DNA of 64,000 nucleotides from JAAYYY01 sp964579295 (GCA_964579295.1 CAZOGK010000009.1:1-64000), one strand, 5' to 3'; positions 50,274 through 59,066 are shown, numbered from the stretch's first letter. Numbers and translations: made by a program. Notes: generated by a model from the sequence alone, not told the origin.

Positions 50274-51151
50274 CGACGATAACCTCGGCGGAAAAGGGCG
50301 CGCGGCCAGGTGCAGCCGCTGCCGCCAAGCGGCGCACAGCGCGCCAGCCGCGCCAGTTCGTATGGCGGCGATTCCTGTTGATCGGCCTTGTCTTCGCGTA
50401 CGTGACGGTTCTCATCGTCGTGCCGCTGCTGGGCCTGGCCTACAATGCGCTGCGCCAGGGTCTGGCGCCTGTCTTTGCCGCTCTCGGCCAGCCCGGCGTG
50501 CTCATGGCCTTCTGGCGCACCCTATATATAGCCCTGGTGACGCTGGTCGTTCACACGCTGTTTGGCACGGCCGTGGCCTGGGTAATGGTGCGCCACCGCT
50601 TCCCCGGCCGGAAGATCATCAACGGCCTGATAGATATGCCCTTTGCCGTGTCGCCGGTCGTCGTGGGCTATATGCTGCTCCTTCTCTTCGGCCGTAATGG
50701 CCTCTTCGCTCCACTGCTGGCGGCGCTCGACATCCGCGTGGCCTTTGCGCTGCCGGGCATGATCCTGGCGACCATGTTTGTGACCCTTCCCTTCATGATC
50801 CGCGAGCTGGTGCCCGTGCTGGAAGCATTCGGCGTCCAGCAGGAACGGGCGGCGGCGACGCTGGGCGCCAGCGGTTGGCAGACATTCTGGCTGGTGACGC
50901 TGCCGGCGCTGCGCTGGGGTTTTGTCTATGGTGCGACCTTGACCTTTGCCCGCGCCCTGGGTGAGTTCGGCGCCGTGCTGGTCATCGGCGGCGGTGTGCA
51001 GGGACGCACCGAGACGGCAACGCTCTATATCTTCCGCGCTCTTGACGACCGGGAGTACATCGGCGCCTACAGCGCCGCCCTGGTGTTAGGTCTATTTTCC
51101 TTGCTGCTCGTCCTCGGCGCCGATTACCTGCGACGCCGCAGCGAGGCCTAG
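50270..51151 (+). CDS. cysW: Sulfate ABC transporter permease CysW
   Basis: Product of 293 aa with six membrane helices. The EAA loop reads QERAAATLGASGWQTFWLVTLPAL and the late motif EFGAVLVIGGGVQGRTETAT is CysW-like. AGGGGGAGAG lies just before ATG 50270; the frame to 50231 is inside cysT. The first 30 residues are basic and poorly ordered, longer than usual. A 95-bp gap follows before the Na/Pi-like transporter. Confidence 0.93.
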   Translation: MTTITSAEKGARPGAAAAAKRRTARQPRQFVWRRFLLIGLVFAYVTVLIVVPLLGLAYNALRQGLAPVFAALGQPGVLMAFWRTLYIALVTLVVHTLFGTAVAWVMVRHRFPGRKIINGLIDMPFAVSPVVVGYMLLLLFGRNGLFAPLLAALDIRVAFALPGMILATMFVTLPFMIRELVPVLEAFGVQQERAAATLGASGWQTFWLVTLPALRWGFVYGATLTFARALGEFGAVLVIGGGVQGRTETATLYIFRALDDREYIGAYSAALVLGLFSLLLVLGADYLRRRSEA

Positions 51152-51246
51152 CGCGCCGCTGCCGGTGGCAGGATCACCGTTCCCGTGGCACAATTATCCA
51201 TCCAACCCTACACAGACAGCGCCATAGGAGTGTCGAGATTTGATAC

Positions 51247-52365
51247 ATGGGTGATTCGCTGCAGACAAGAACCATCGAAGCCAGACAACGACCAGTCTCG
51301 TCGCCCACGCCGCAGCCGCTCGCTCGCTGGCGCCGTCCGGGTAAAATCCTCCTCTTCATCGTCAGCCTCTTCCTGTTCATCCTTGCCATTACCCTGATGA
51401 AGGAGGGCGCGCGCGATCTGGGGCCAATCGTGCGCGACCGCTTCCAGATAACCAACGCCGCCAACAGCCTCGGCTTCGGCTGGCTCTTCGCCTACGTCGT
51501 CATGAGCGGCTCACCGGTCGCCGCCGCCGCCCTCACCTTCTTCGACGCCGGCATCATCGACCAGCTCGGCGCCTTCGCCATGATCACCGGCAGCCGCCTC
51601 GGCGCCAGCTTCATCGTCATCTTCGTCGGCTTCATCTATGTGCTGCGCGGGCGCAACCGCTCTACCAGCCTGAGCATGGGGCTGCTTTCCCTGATCGTCA
51701 CCGGCACGACCTATGTTGCCGGCCTCGGCGTCGGCATCTTCCTGCTCGATAGCGGGCTGCTAGACGATTTCCAGGTGAGTTCCGGCGCTATTCTCAGCTC
51801 GGCCACGGACCTGATTTTCGACCCTATCGCCGCCTTCTTTCTCTCCTTTCTGCCGCGCTGGTCGCTTTTCCTGGTTGGCATGGGAATTATCATTGTCAGC
51901 TTCAACCTGTTCGACAAATGCCTGCCGGAGATGTCCATCAAAGAGAGCCAGGTCGGGCGCATGTCGCGCCTTGTCTACCGGCCCTGGGTTATGTTTCTGC
52001 TCGGCGCCGTCGTTACCCTCATCTCTATGTCCGTCAGCGTCAGCCTCACCATCCTCGTGCCGCTCAGCCAGCGCGGCTTTGTCCGGCGCGAAAACGTCAT
52101 CCCCTACATTATGGGCGCCAACATCACCACCTTCATCGATACCCTGCTGGCCGCTGTCCTGCTCAACAATCCGCCCGCCTTTACGGTTGTCCTGGCCGAG
52201 ATGCTCAGCATCACCATTGTCTCCATTTTCGTCCTCATCCTGATCTATCGCCGCTACAATGAGCTGATGCTCAACACAGTCGCCTGGCTCGTCGCCGACA
52301 ACCGTCATCTGGCCGGATTCTTGCTGTTCATCTTTGTCGTGCCCTTGTTGCTTCTTTTCGTATGA
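51247..52365 (+). CDS. Na+/phosphate-cotransporter-like (PNaS family) membrane protein
   Basis: Product of 372 aa with about eight membrane helices. The two inverted-repeat loops of the family are recognisable: SGSPVAAAALTFFDAG with TGSRLGASFIVIF, and SVSLTILVPL with YIMGANITTFIDTLLAAVL. The family typically carries Q-S-S motifs, here replaced by S-G-S-P and N-I-T-T, so the substrate may not be phosphate. The start is uncertain, since AGGAG lies 16 nt upstream of ATG 51247. It follows the sulfate permease and overlaps a Usp gene, so two kinds of oxyanion uptake share one locus under a Pho-like operator. Confidence 0.82.
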   Translation: MGDSLQTRTIEARQRPVSSPTPQPLARWRRPGKILLFIVSLFLFILAITLMKEGARDLGPIVRDRFQITNAANSLGFGWLFAYVVMSGSPVAAAALTFFDAGIIDQLGAFAMITGSRLGASFIVIFVGFIYVLRGRNRSTSLSMGLLSLIVTGTTYVAGLGVGIFLLDSGLLDDFQVSSGAILSSATDLIFDPIAAFFLSFLPRWSLFLVGMGIIIVSFNLFDKCLPEMSIKESQVGRMSRLVYRPWVMFLLGAVVTLISMSVSVSLTILVPLSQRGFVRRENVIPYIMGANITTFIDTLLAAVLLNNPPAFTVVLAEMLSITIVSIFVLILIYRRYNELMLNTVAWLVADNRHLAGFLLFIFVVPLLLLFV

Positions 52366-53210
52366 GCGCGGAGGCTGAGAGCACCATGCACATTCTCATT
52401 GCTACCGGGGGTTCGCCCCATTCCGATGTAGCCGTGCGCATTGGCGGCTACGTGGCCGAGGCCGCCGGCGTGCCCGTGACCTTGTTGACCGTCGTCCGCA
52501 ATCAGGACGGCAAGGCGGATGGTGAGGCGCTGTTAGCCTACGCTGCCTCGCTCCTGGCTGCCGGCGTTGCCGCCACACCCATCGTGCGTTTTGGCCACCC
52601 CGCCGAACAGATACTGGCAGCGGCGGCCGAGATCCGGGGGCGGGGCGAGCACGTCCTGCTTATCCTCGGCGAGCGCGTGCACCACGGCCTCGCCCGCCGT
52701 ATCCTCGCGCCTACAGTGAAGCGTATCCTGCAGCGCATGCCCGGCTCCGTCCTCATCGCCCGCGGCCAGGCGCGCCCGCTGAAGCGGCTGCTCATTTGTG
52801 AAGGCGGGCGGGACCCGTCGCTGCTGCAGCGCCTCATGGCCCAGCTACAGCCGCTGCTGGCCGGGGTGGATGCCCTCACAGTGCTGCACGTCATGTCGCA
52901 GATGGCCGCCTATCCTGGCATCGACGGCTGGGAGCTGACAGCCGACGCTGACGAGCTGATTGAAGGGAATGCGCCGGAAGGCGAGATGCTGGAAGAAGAT
53001 CTGGAAGAGCTGGAGCGGCTGCAGGTCTATGGCGTCGCCAAAGTGCGGCATGGCCTGGTCGTCAAGGAGATCCTGGCCGAGGCCCGCGCCGGCGACTACG
53101 ATCTGGTGGTCATCGGCGCCCACCAGGGGCGGCGTTGGGAGCGTTTCCTGCTCGACGACCTGGCACAGGAGATTGTCGACCTCGCCGACCGGCCCGTACT
53201 GGTCGTCTAG
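52362..53210 (+). CDS. Tandem universal stress protein
   Basis: Product of 282 aa with two Usp domains (about 9-135 and 140-282). MHILIATGGSPHSDVAVRIGG begins the first, HVLLILGERVHHGL follows, and the second ends DLVVIGAHQGRRWERFLLDDL. The G-x2-G-x9-G-S ATP motif of ATP-binding Usps is not well kept, so nucleotide binding is uncertain. ATG 52362 overlaps the transporter stop; ATG 52386, with GGAGG about 11 nt upstream, is an alternative. It is the last gene of the oxyanion run and the third protein there with Usp-like domains. Confidence 0.85.
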   Translation: MSAEAESTMHILIATGGSPHSDVAVRIGGYVAEAAGVPVTLLTVVRNQDGKADGEALLAYAASLLAAGVAATPIVRFGHPAEQILAAAAEIRGRGEHVLLILGERVHHGLARRILAPTVKRILQRMPGSVLIARGQARPLKRLLICEGGRDPSLLQRLMAQLQPLLAGVDALTVLHVMSQMAAYPGIDGWELTADADELIEGNAPEGEMLEEDLEELERLQVYGVAKVRHGLVVKEILAEARAGDYDLVVIGAHQGRRWERFLLDDLAQEIVDLADRPVLVV

Positions 53211-53286
53211 CCGCTGCGCGCCGGGTCAAAGGGGCATCTACGCCGCCGATAGACGCTAGCCCGGCGTTGTCTCCCCGCGCAGCCTG

Positions 53287-54834
53287 TCAGGTTCTGTCGT
53301 CCGGGCCGGCGTTTCCCTCCCGGCCGGAGCTATCGGGCGACCCGACGCGAAACAACGTGTAAGGCGGCCGCTGGCCCAGTTCGGCCAGCCCCACCTCTGC
53401 TTGCAGCCAGTGGTAGTTCTGGGACGGCGCCCGCTCTGCCCATTGACTCTCCACATTGGCCACGTCCAGCAGCAGGTAGACGGGTCGCCCATCCCGCAGC
53501 AGCGCCTCCATATCTTCCGGTCTCAGGTGATACAGCTCGTGCACCGCCAGATCACTGTATTGGTCCACGGTGAGCGTGATGGCGAAGGTCAAAAGGTGTG
53601 CGTCCGCCGGGAGCTGCTCCTCGACCCAACGCATCACCATGAGGTCCGCCTCCTTGCGCTCGATGAAGCGCTCGGTGAGCTGCCCGCCGCCATAGGCCAT
53701 CCACAGCAGACCGGCGGCCAGCAGCAGCGCGAACAGCTGGCGCCGCATGCCGTCGAGCCGCGCCACAGTGTCCGTGGCCCCCAGCGCGGCGATGATAGCC
53801 AGGGGCGGCAGGTATGTCAGCACAAAGCGGAAGTTCTGCCACGGCACGCCGGCGAGAAAGATATAGACGGTGGCCGGCCACCCGGCCAGCAGCAGCAGAC
53901 GCAGCGGCGAGCGCCGCCGCCACAAAGCCAGCGCGCCCGGCGCCAGCAGCAGCGCCAGCAGCGGCGTGAAGAAGTAGCGATGGGCCGGGGCCAGCGCGTA
54001 ATAAAGGCCGTTCGCCAGCCGGTAATGCAGAAAACCATCGCTGTTTTCAAACTCGCGGCGTAGGGCATTTAATGGCTGCCACATGACCACTTCCAGGTCT
54101 CCGATAAAAGCGCCGCCCCCGGTTTCCGCGGTTGTCTTCCCCTGGGCCGTCGCCAGTAAGACTGGCGACAGGATGGCCACTACTACCAGCGCCGCGCCAA
54201 GCGCGTGGCCCAGCGCCTGGCGCCACGGCCTGCGCCCTAATAGCAGCAGCGCCGCCGCCGCCAGCGGCAGCGCCGCCAGCCCGGATGCCCAGCGCGCCAG
54301 CAGCGCAAAGGCGCACGCGCCCGCCGCCAGCAGCAGCCACTGTCCGCCCGCCCCTCGCCCATAGCGCGCCAGCGCCCACGCGCCCAGCGTGGCCGCTGCC
54401 AGGCTGGTCGTATCCGACATGACCACGGCGCTCGACTGCCATAGCTGCCCAGTCAGCGCCGCCATCAACCCGGCCAGCAGCGGCAGCCAGCGGCCGGTAT
54501 TCGTGCGCGTCTGCGCCGGCCACAGCTCTCGCGCCAGCAGCGCCGTGAACAGGGGGACCAGCGCGCCGGCCGCGAGGCTGACCGCCTGCGCGGCCGCCGT
54601 CCCGGTGCCGGCGACGAAGGACATGAGCGCAGCCAGCAGCGGATAACCCGGCGGCCAGAAAAACGGCGGCAGCGGTTGCAGCGCCAGCAGGCTTTGCCGC
54701 AGCGGGCCCATCGCATAATGGAAATAGGCATAGCTGTCCTGCCCGTACAGACCGTCAAAGGGGCGCTGCAACAGGAGCAACGCCACCGGCCCAAGCAGGA
54801 ATAGCGGCAGCAACACCAATGCCCGCTGCCTCAC
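53287..54834 (-). CDS. GT-C-fold membrane glycosyltransferase
   Basis: Product of 515 aa with about 11 membrane helices. The first outer loop FDGLYGQDSYAYFHYAMG has the acidic residue expected in GT-C enzymes, followed by FFWPPGYPLLAAL, common in ArnT/PMT-like proteins. The C-terminal 120 residues are soluble. The start is GTG 54834 with no clear ribosome-binding site. It converges on the Usp gene and has no same-strand neighbours. Donor, acceptor and pathway are unknown. Confidence 0.8.
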   Translation of the reverse strand: MRQRALVLLPLFLLGPVALLLLQRPFDGLYGQDSYAYFHYAMGPLRQSLLALQPLPPFFWPPGYPLLAALMSFVAGTGTAAAQAVSLAAGALVPLFTALLARELWPAQTRTNTGRWLPLLAGLMAALTGQLWQSSAVVMSDTTSLAAATLGAWALARYGRGAGGQWLLLAAGACAFALLARWASGLAALPLAAAALLLLGRRPWRQALGHALGAALVVVAILSPVLLATAQGKTTAETGGGAFIGDLEVVMWQPLNALRREFENSDGFLHYRLANGLYYALAPAHRYFFTPLLALLLAPGALALWRRRSPLRLLLLAGWPATVYIFLAGVPWQNFRFVLTYLPPLAIIAALGATDTVARLDGMRRQLFALLLAAGLLWMAYGGGQLTERFIERKEADLMVMRWVEEQLPADAHLLTFAITLTVDQYSDLAVHELYHLRPEDMEALLRDGRPVYLLLDVANVESQWAERAPSQNYHWLQAEVGLAELGQRPPYTLFRVGSPDSSGREGNAGPDDRT

Positions 54835-54995
54835 GCTGGCTCCTGCAGCCGCCGCGGGAACGACAGCCCCGTGCGCGCCGCGCTCTCCTGCCCCACCTGC
54901 CGGGCGTACATCACAACCCCTCCTCCGTGCCGGCGCTGGCCATTATGGCCTCCTGTATACCCTACTTGCCTCCTGCGGCGCAAACACGGTTGGCG

Positions 54996-55025
54996 TTGTC
55001 CGGGCCGGCCGAGTCGCCTTATAAT
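54996..55025 (+). promoter_or_regulatory. Promoter of the PNPOx-like gene
   Basis: TTGTCC (54996-55001) and TATAAT (55020-55025) are 18 bp apart, 61 bp before ATG 55087. The rest of the gap from 54835 to 55086 shows no gene. Confidence 0.6.
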
Positions 55026-55086
55026 CGGCGCAGCCCGGACTACTGTCGTTGCTGCCCTCCCGGCCGCTATCATGAGGAGACGTCAG

Positions 55087-55581
55087 ATGAGCTTGCATTC
55101 GGTCGCCGCCCTTCTCGAGATTACCCGCTCCGTCATGGAGAAGGCCGGCTTCTGTTTCTTGATCACCACGGCCGAGTCTGGCGCGCTCAGCGCCCGGCTG
55201 ATGCAGCCTTTCGCGCCGGAGGCGGATCTGGCCGTCTGTTTTGGCGCCAGCCGCAACTCACGTAAGGTGCAGGAGCTGCAGCGCGATGCACGGGCCACGC
55301 TCGCCTACCAGCTCCCGGCCGAGGGCGCCTATGTCTCTCTGCAGGGCCAGGCCGCGCTGGAGACAGATAGCGCGGCGCGCGAGCGCTGCTGGCGCGAAAG
55401 CTTTAGCGCCTTCTGGCCCGAGGGGCCGGCGGGAAGCGACTATGCCGTGCTGCGCTTCCAGCCAGAGCGCATTGAGCTGATGCATCTCGCGGATGGGGTG
55501 GCCCCCGAACCGCGCGGTCTGCGACCCGCCGCCCTGCTGCGCACCGATGGCGTCTGGCGTCTCGCAGAGCGGTATCCTTAG
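55087..55581 (+). CDS. Pyridoxamine 5'-phosphate oxidase-fold protein (general stress protein 26-like)
   Basis: Product of 164 aa with the split-barrel flavin-binding fold: GFCFLITTAESGALSARLMQ, DLAVCFGASRNSRKVQELQ, ATLAYQLPAEGAYVSLQGQA, then DYAVLRFQPERIELM. Members bind FMN or F420 and reduce small molecules or act in stress response. Because the window also starts with an F420/LLM-type fragment, F420 use is possible but unproven. AGGAGACGTCAG precedes ATG 55087; ATG 55072 is an alternative. Confidence 0.85.
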   Translation: MSLHSVAALLEITRSVMEKAGFCFLITTAESGALSARLMQPFAPEADLAVCFGASRNSRKVQELQRDARATLAYQLPAEGAYVSLQGQAALETDSAARERCWRESFSAFWPEGPAGSDYAVLRFQPERIELMHLADGVAPEPRGLRPAALLRTDGVWRLAERYP

Positions 55582-55599
55582 CCCCGCACCGGCAGCACG

Positions 55600-56727
55600 A
55601 TGGCGCCAATCAACCCCGAGGTCATGATCCAGCAGGTCGACGACCTCCCACAGCTTACCCGCAGCCAGCTTGAGCCTATCGACCACGCCGCTCGCACGGC
55701 CCTGGCCGGCCTGCCCGTCACGTCCCTGCAGCGTCTGATTACCGCCGGCAATGGCGACTCCTATCACGCCGTGCGCGCCTGCGAGCTGGCCTTCACCACC
55801 ATCGGCGGCCTGGCCAATGAGCCTCTCAGCGCCCAGCGCTTCCTGGATTACGGCGTCGATCTGCTACCGCCCTCCGCAACCGCCATGACGCTGGTTGCTG
55901 GCGTCTCGGCCAGCGGCGGCACCGCCCACGTCGCCCAGCTTCTCAGCGCCGCCCGCGCGCGCGGCGCGCCCACGCTGGCTATCACCGGCGCGCCCGACAG
56001 TCGCGTGGCGCAGGCGGCCGGCCGCACGCTGCCCGTTGCCATCCCCGATTTTGGCCGCTCGCCTGGCATCCGCACCTATCAGGCAAGCCTGCTTGGCCTA
56101 CTCCTGCTGGCGATCAACCTCGGCGAGCTGCGCCGGCACATCTCCCCTGCCGAAGCCGTCTCCCTGCGAGCCGAGATTGCCGGCCTGTTTGACATCATGG
56201 CGGCCACGCTGGAGGCCGCCCGCGAGCCGGCTCGGGCCGCCGCGCAGCTTTGCCAGGACGAGCCGCTGCTGCTCTTTCTCGGCAGCGGCCCCAGCTACGG
56301 CGCCGCTCTTTTTGCCGCCGCCAAGGTTGTCGAGGCTGCCGGCGTCTTCGCCGCCGCCCAGGAGCTGGAAGAGTGGTGGCACGTCGAGCGTTTCGCCTAC
56401 CCGGCCAATATGGTCACCTTTCTCATCGCCCCGCCCGGCCGCAGCTACCAGCGCGCCGTCGAGCTGGCGGAAGGCGCGCGCCAGCTTGGGCGCCGCCTCA
56501 TTGCCGTCGTCCGGGAAGGGGATGAGGCGATTGCCCGCCACGCGCAGATCGTCCTTCCCGTTGCCGGGGAGATACGTGAAGCCTTTTCCCCGCTAGTCTA
56601 CCATCTCTTTGCCGCCCTGTTCGCTGCCTATCTGGCCCAGCGCCTGGGCCGGGCCCTGTTGCAGAGCGATAACCCCCTTTTCCAGGCGGCAATAGACAAC
56701 TATTACGCCGGGCGCGGCTCCCGCTGA
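55600..56727 (+). CDS. Double-SIS-domain protein (GlmS/AgaS isomerase-domain-like)
   Basis: Product of 375 aa with two sugar-isomerase domains. SIS 1 has ITAGNGDSYHAVRACELAF and VSASGGTAHVAQLL; SIS 2 has LLFLGSGPSYGAALFAAAKV and the GlmS-like ELEEWWHVERFAYP. There is no glutaminase domain, so it is not a full glucosamine-6-phosphate synthase. Likely activities are sugar-phosphate isomerase, deaminase or deglycase. The start at 55600 has no good ribosome-binding site and lies 18 nt after the PNPOx-like gene, so it may be coupled to it. Confidence 0.88.
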   Translation: MAPINPEVMIQQVDDLPQLTRSQLEPIDHAARTALAGLPVTSLQRLITAGNGDSYHAVRACELAFTTIGGLANEPLSAQRFLDYGVDLLPPSATAMTLVAGVSASGGTAHVAQLLSAARARGAPTLAITGAPDSRVAQAAGRTLPVAIPDFGRSPGIRTYQASLLGLLLLAINLGELRRHISPAEAVSLRAEIAGLFDIMAATLEAAREPARAAAQLCQDEPLLLFLGSGPSYGAALFAAAKVVEAAGVFAAAQELEEWWHVERFAYPANMVTFLIAPPGRSYQRAVELAEGARQLGRRLIAVVREGDEAIARHAQIVLPVAGEIREAFSPLVYHLFAALFAAYLAQRLGRALLQSDNPLFQAAIDNYYAGRGSR

Positions 56728-56749
56728 GGGCCGCAGCGCCCCCCAAACC

Positions 56750-56860
56750 CTATATGAACGCGCCCGACAGCTCCTTGCGCTCGACGAGGAACTCCAGCAC
56801 ATCGTCCGCGCCGATCTTCCGGTAGTAATGGGTAACGCGAGCAGCTGGGCTGTAGTTCAT
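56750..56860 (-). CDS. Possible small protein, 36 aa
   Basis: A 36-codon minus-strand frame begins MNYSPAARVTHYYRKIG and ends VERKELSGAFI. GGGAGAAG lies about 10 nt upstream of the ATG. Sequence is plausible for a folded helical peptide, but no family is recognised, and it could be the remnant of a longer gene. It converges on the SIS gene. Nothing else is seen between 56861 and 57080. Confidence 0.4.
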   Translation of the reverse strand: MNYSPAARVTHYYRKIGADDVLEFLVERKELSGAFI

Positions 56861-57080
56861 AGTGACACTTCTCCCTGACGGTCGTACCCTTTTCGTCTCC
56901 TACATCATATGGCGTGCAGAAGGTCCGGGGAAGTGACAAAGCTTACGACTGCGGCGCGCCGTACCCTCCAGGTGACGAATATCACCCCTGTATTACGTCT
57001 TATGGCACTATACGCCTGGCGCCAACCGGTTTATCCTGTTGGATGGGTTAATAGTCGTTGTTCCTATGGAGGACAGGGAC

Positions 57081-57269
57081 GTGAGTCACGCCAGGACCAG
57101 GCGAAAGGCGCCGCACGGTACCCCCATCCGCGAGCTGCTGGAAGGGGATGGCGAGCACCGGCCGCTAACCGGGAAAAAGCGCAAGCCCAAGAAAGAGCGC
57201 CAGCCGTCGAAAAAGCACACGACCATCCGGCGCGGTAGCCGCCCTATCAGGAGTGGCGGCCGCCGCTAA
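57081..57269 (+). CDS. Small highly basic protein, 62 aa
   Basis: GTG 57081 has a strong TGGAGGACAGGGAC upstream. The product begins MSHARTRRKAPHGTPIRELL and its second half is almost all Lys, Arg, Ser and Pro (KKRKPKKERQPSKKH), so it should bind nucleic acid or be disordered. An alternative start is ATG 57066. No family is recognised. A 9-bp-arm hairpin follows at 57284-57302. Confidence 0.55.
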   Translation: MSHARTRRKAPHGTPIRELLEGDGEHRPLTGKKRKPKKERQPSKKHTTIRRGSRPIRSGGRR

Positions 57270-57283
57270 CGCCGGCTCTGATG

Positions 57284-57302
57284 AGCGGCCCCCGGGGCCG
57301 CT
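57284..57302. other. GC-rich hairpin
   Basis: AGCGGCCCC (57284-57292) and GGGGCCGCT (57294-57302) are exact complements around one base. There is no T-run, so it is at best a weak terminator for the basic small protein. Confidence 0.35.
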
Positions 57303-57418
57303 TAACGGCCATGGTGGCGCCGCTAGCAGTTCATCATCCCCACCGATGCGCGCGCTGGCGTGTCCAACTGTGTCCGGCGGGTGCGGCCGCACGATGCCAT
57401 CACCTGCTGGCGACCTGA

Positions 57419-57745
57419 TCCTCGTCGAGACGGAATTGGCGCCGCCTGAGACCTCCCCTGGCCGGACGGGATATCTTCCTCGTCTGCATGACCTTGGCAA
57501 TGCCCTCCGGCGAGAAATACCGTGACAGTGTCGCCGGCTGGCTCAGCCCGGTGCGCGCCCTGGTACGCCCTGTCAGCGAAGGCCTCTTCACCGGGGCCTT
57601 CGACCTCGGGAATGTGCCCTCGCTGGCGGATCGGCTCAAGTTTCGTGCCAGTATGCTTTTGGGGCTCTGGCCGGCCGGCGACAGGCGCGACTGGGACGCC
57701 ATCCACACCTGGGCAGCTTCCCTGCCGCCACTTCTAGCGCGCTAA
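57419..57745 (+). pseudogene. 3' remnant of a flavodoxin-domain (HemG-like) gene
   Basis: The frame opens after a stop at 57416 and reads IFLVCMTLAMPSGEKYRDSV, then WLSPVRALVRPVSEGLFTGAF and, at the end, DRRDWDAIHTWAASLPPLL. This is the C-terminal third of menaquinone-dependent protoporphyrinogen-oxidase-like flavodoxins. The FMN-binding N-terminal half is absent from 57270-57418 in any frame that I can read. The piece is therefore probably a non-functional remnant, although ATG 57488 could still start an 85-aa peptide. Confidence 0.65.
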
Positions 57746-57769
57746 GAGTACTAGCGGATACGGTAGCTG

Positions 57770-58927
57770 CTACCACATCATCACCGCCGTCTTGCCCGCG
57801 CCGCCGCTGTAGTATAAGCGCAGGCGAAGCACGTAGCGGCGGCCCTGGAATAGCTTCCACTTGATGCGGGCGTTGCTGGCCGTGCCGCTGTCGTCGTCGC
57901 CGGTCAGGTAGCGGAGCTCGCCCTCCACTTCTTCAAAGAGCACCATCACTGTGTCGGCCGTGCCAAAGGTCTGCATCGTATAGGTGCGCGTCGCCTCGGG
58001 GTGGATGGCAAAATCCTTCTGGTCGCCCGGCTCGATGCTGAGGAAAGCCGGCTGGAAGGGCTGCAGCTCCGGGAGCTGCGGCTGCAGCGCCGGGTAGAAG
58101 GTCAGCACCCACGTCTTGTCCCGCTCCGACAAACCGCCCGCCGGCCGCACGCCGCTGCGATATTCGGCAGGCTCCTTGATGAGCCCTGCCGCGAACGGGT
58201 AGTGCATCACCGAATCAGGGTCCCAGTTCGAGCCTTGCACGGTGTCCGCCGGGATCTTGCGGATGATATTATAGAACGTCTTCTGCCGGTCCCAGCTATT
58301 GGGCGGCTTGGCCAGCGCGGCATAGACCGCCTCCTCGTCCCACACAATGCCCGCATTGGGATTCTGGTGTTCGTGCGGGAAGCCGAGCGTGTGGCCGATC
58401 TCGTGAATGGCCGTATCAATCTCACTCGCGTGGCGCGTCAGGCTCCAGCCAAAGTTCATCGTGCGCTCGTTGACACTCAGCTTGAGATCGACAAGATCTC
58501 GCCCCACGTAGGACCAGGAGCCGTCACCCGGCATGAAGCCGATACGGATTTCCGCCTCGTCGCGCGACGCTACTTCGTGGAACTCCAGCCCAATACCCAC
58601 GTCTTTCCACACCTGGAAGGCGCGCCGCACCACCTCCCGCTGCGCTTCCGGCCCCACCCAGCTGCGCCACTCGCGCCGGCCGTCCGCAAACTGCACCCAT
58701 TCGCCGTCGCTCTCTTGGTCGAAGAAGTAGTAGTGCAGCACTGTGCCGTTAACCCACTTCTTGCGGAAGAGCTGGATCAGCTCAAAGCGAGACGGTGGCA
58801 TGTTCGGATCCAGCGCCGGCTCTGGCACCTCTGGCACCGTGCAATAGAAAAAGCCCTCTTCGGGATCGCCCGCCATTTCCCCTGTCTCGTGCGCCGCCGC
58901 CACGCTTGCCGCTGTACCTTCGTCCAT
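57770..58927 (-). CDS. Astacin-like zinc metalloprotease (metzincin), no signal peptide
   Basis: Product of 385 aa. The zinc site HEIGHTLGFPHEHQNP fits HExxHxxGxxH with catalytic Glu, and the Met-turn is SVMHYPF, both as in the astacin (M12A) family. The catalytic domain spans about 75-270. A C-terminal beta domain (about 285-385) may bind substrate (QTFGTADTVMVLFEE, LTGDDDSGTASNARI). ATG 58927 has an exact CAGGAGGTGGATA upstream. The N terminus MDEGTAASVAAAHETGEM is acidic, without a signal peptide or propeptide hydrophobic core, so export by Sec is unlikely. It is divergent from the regulator at 59085. Confidence 0.87.
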   Translation of the reverse strand: MDEGTAASVAAAHETGEMAGDPEEGFFYCTVPEVPEPALDPNMPPSRFELIQLFRKKWVNGTVLHYYFFDQESDGEWVQFADGRREWRSWVGPEAQREVVRRAFQVWKDVGIGLEFHEVASRDEAEIRIGFMPGDGSWSYVGRDLVDLKLSVNERTMNFGWSLTRHASEIDTAIHEIGHTLGFPHEHQNPNAGIVWDEEAVYAALAKPPNSWDRQKTFYNIIRKIPADTVQGSNWDPDSVMHYPFAAGLIKEPAEYRSGVRPAGGLSERDKTWVLTFYPALQPQLPELQPFQPAFLSIEPGDQKDFAIHPEATRTYTMQTFGTADTVMVLFEEVEGELRYLTGDDDSGTASNARIKWKLFQGRRYVLRLRLYYSGGAGKTAVMMW

Positions 58928-59060
58928 TATCCACCTCCTGTTGGCGATAACCACCTTTCCTTTCGCTACTATCGTAGCAGAAACGGCAGCGCGTTGGCTA
59001 TAAACCAGAATACGCGCCGCTACACCACTGTTTTTGCTGGAGTTTCTCGGCGTCCGCCTG

Positions 59061-59066
59061 TACAAT
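59061..59066 (+). promoter_or_regulatory. Putative -10 box of the BTAD-NTPase-TPR gene
   Basis: TACAAT lies 18 bp before ATG 59085, giving a leader of about a dozen bases. No clear -35 is seen. Confidence 0.4.

Noticed and set aside
57284..57302. Rho-independent terminator
   Set aside because: The stem is strong but no T-run follows on either strand.
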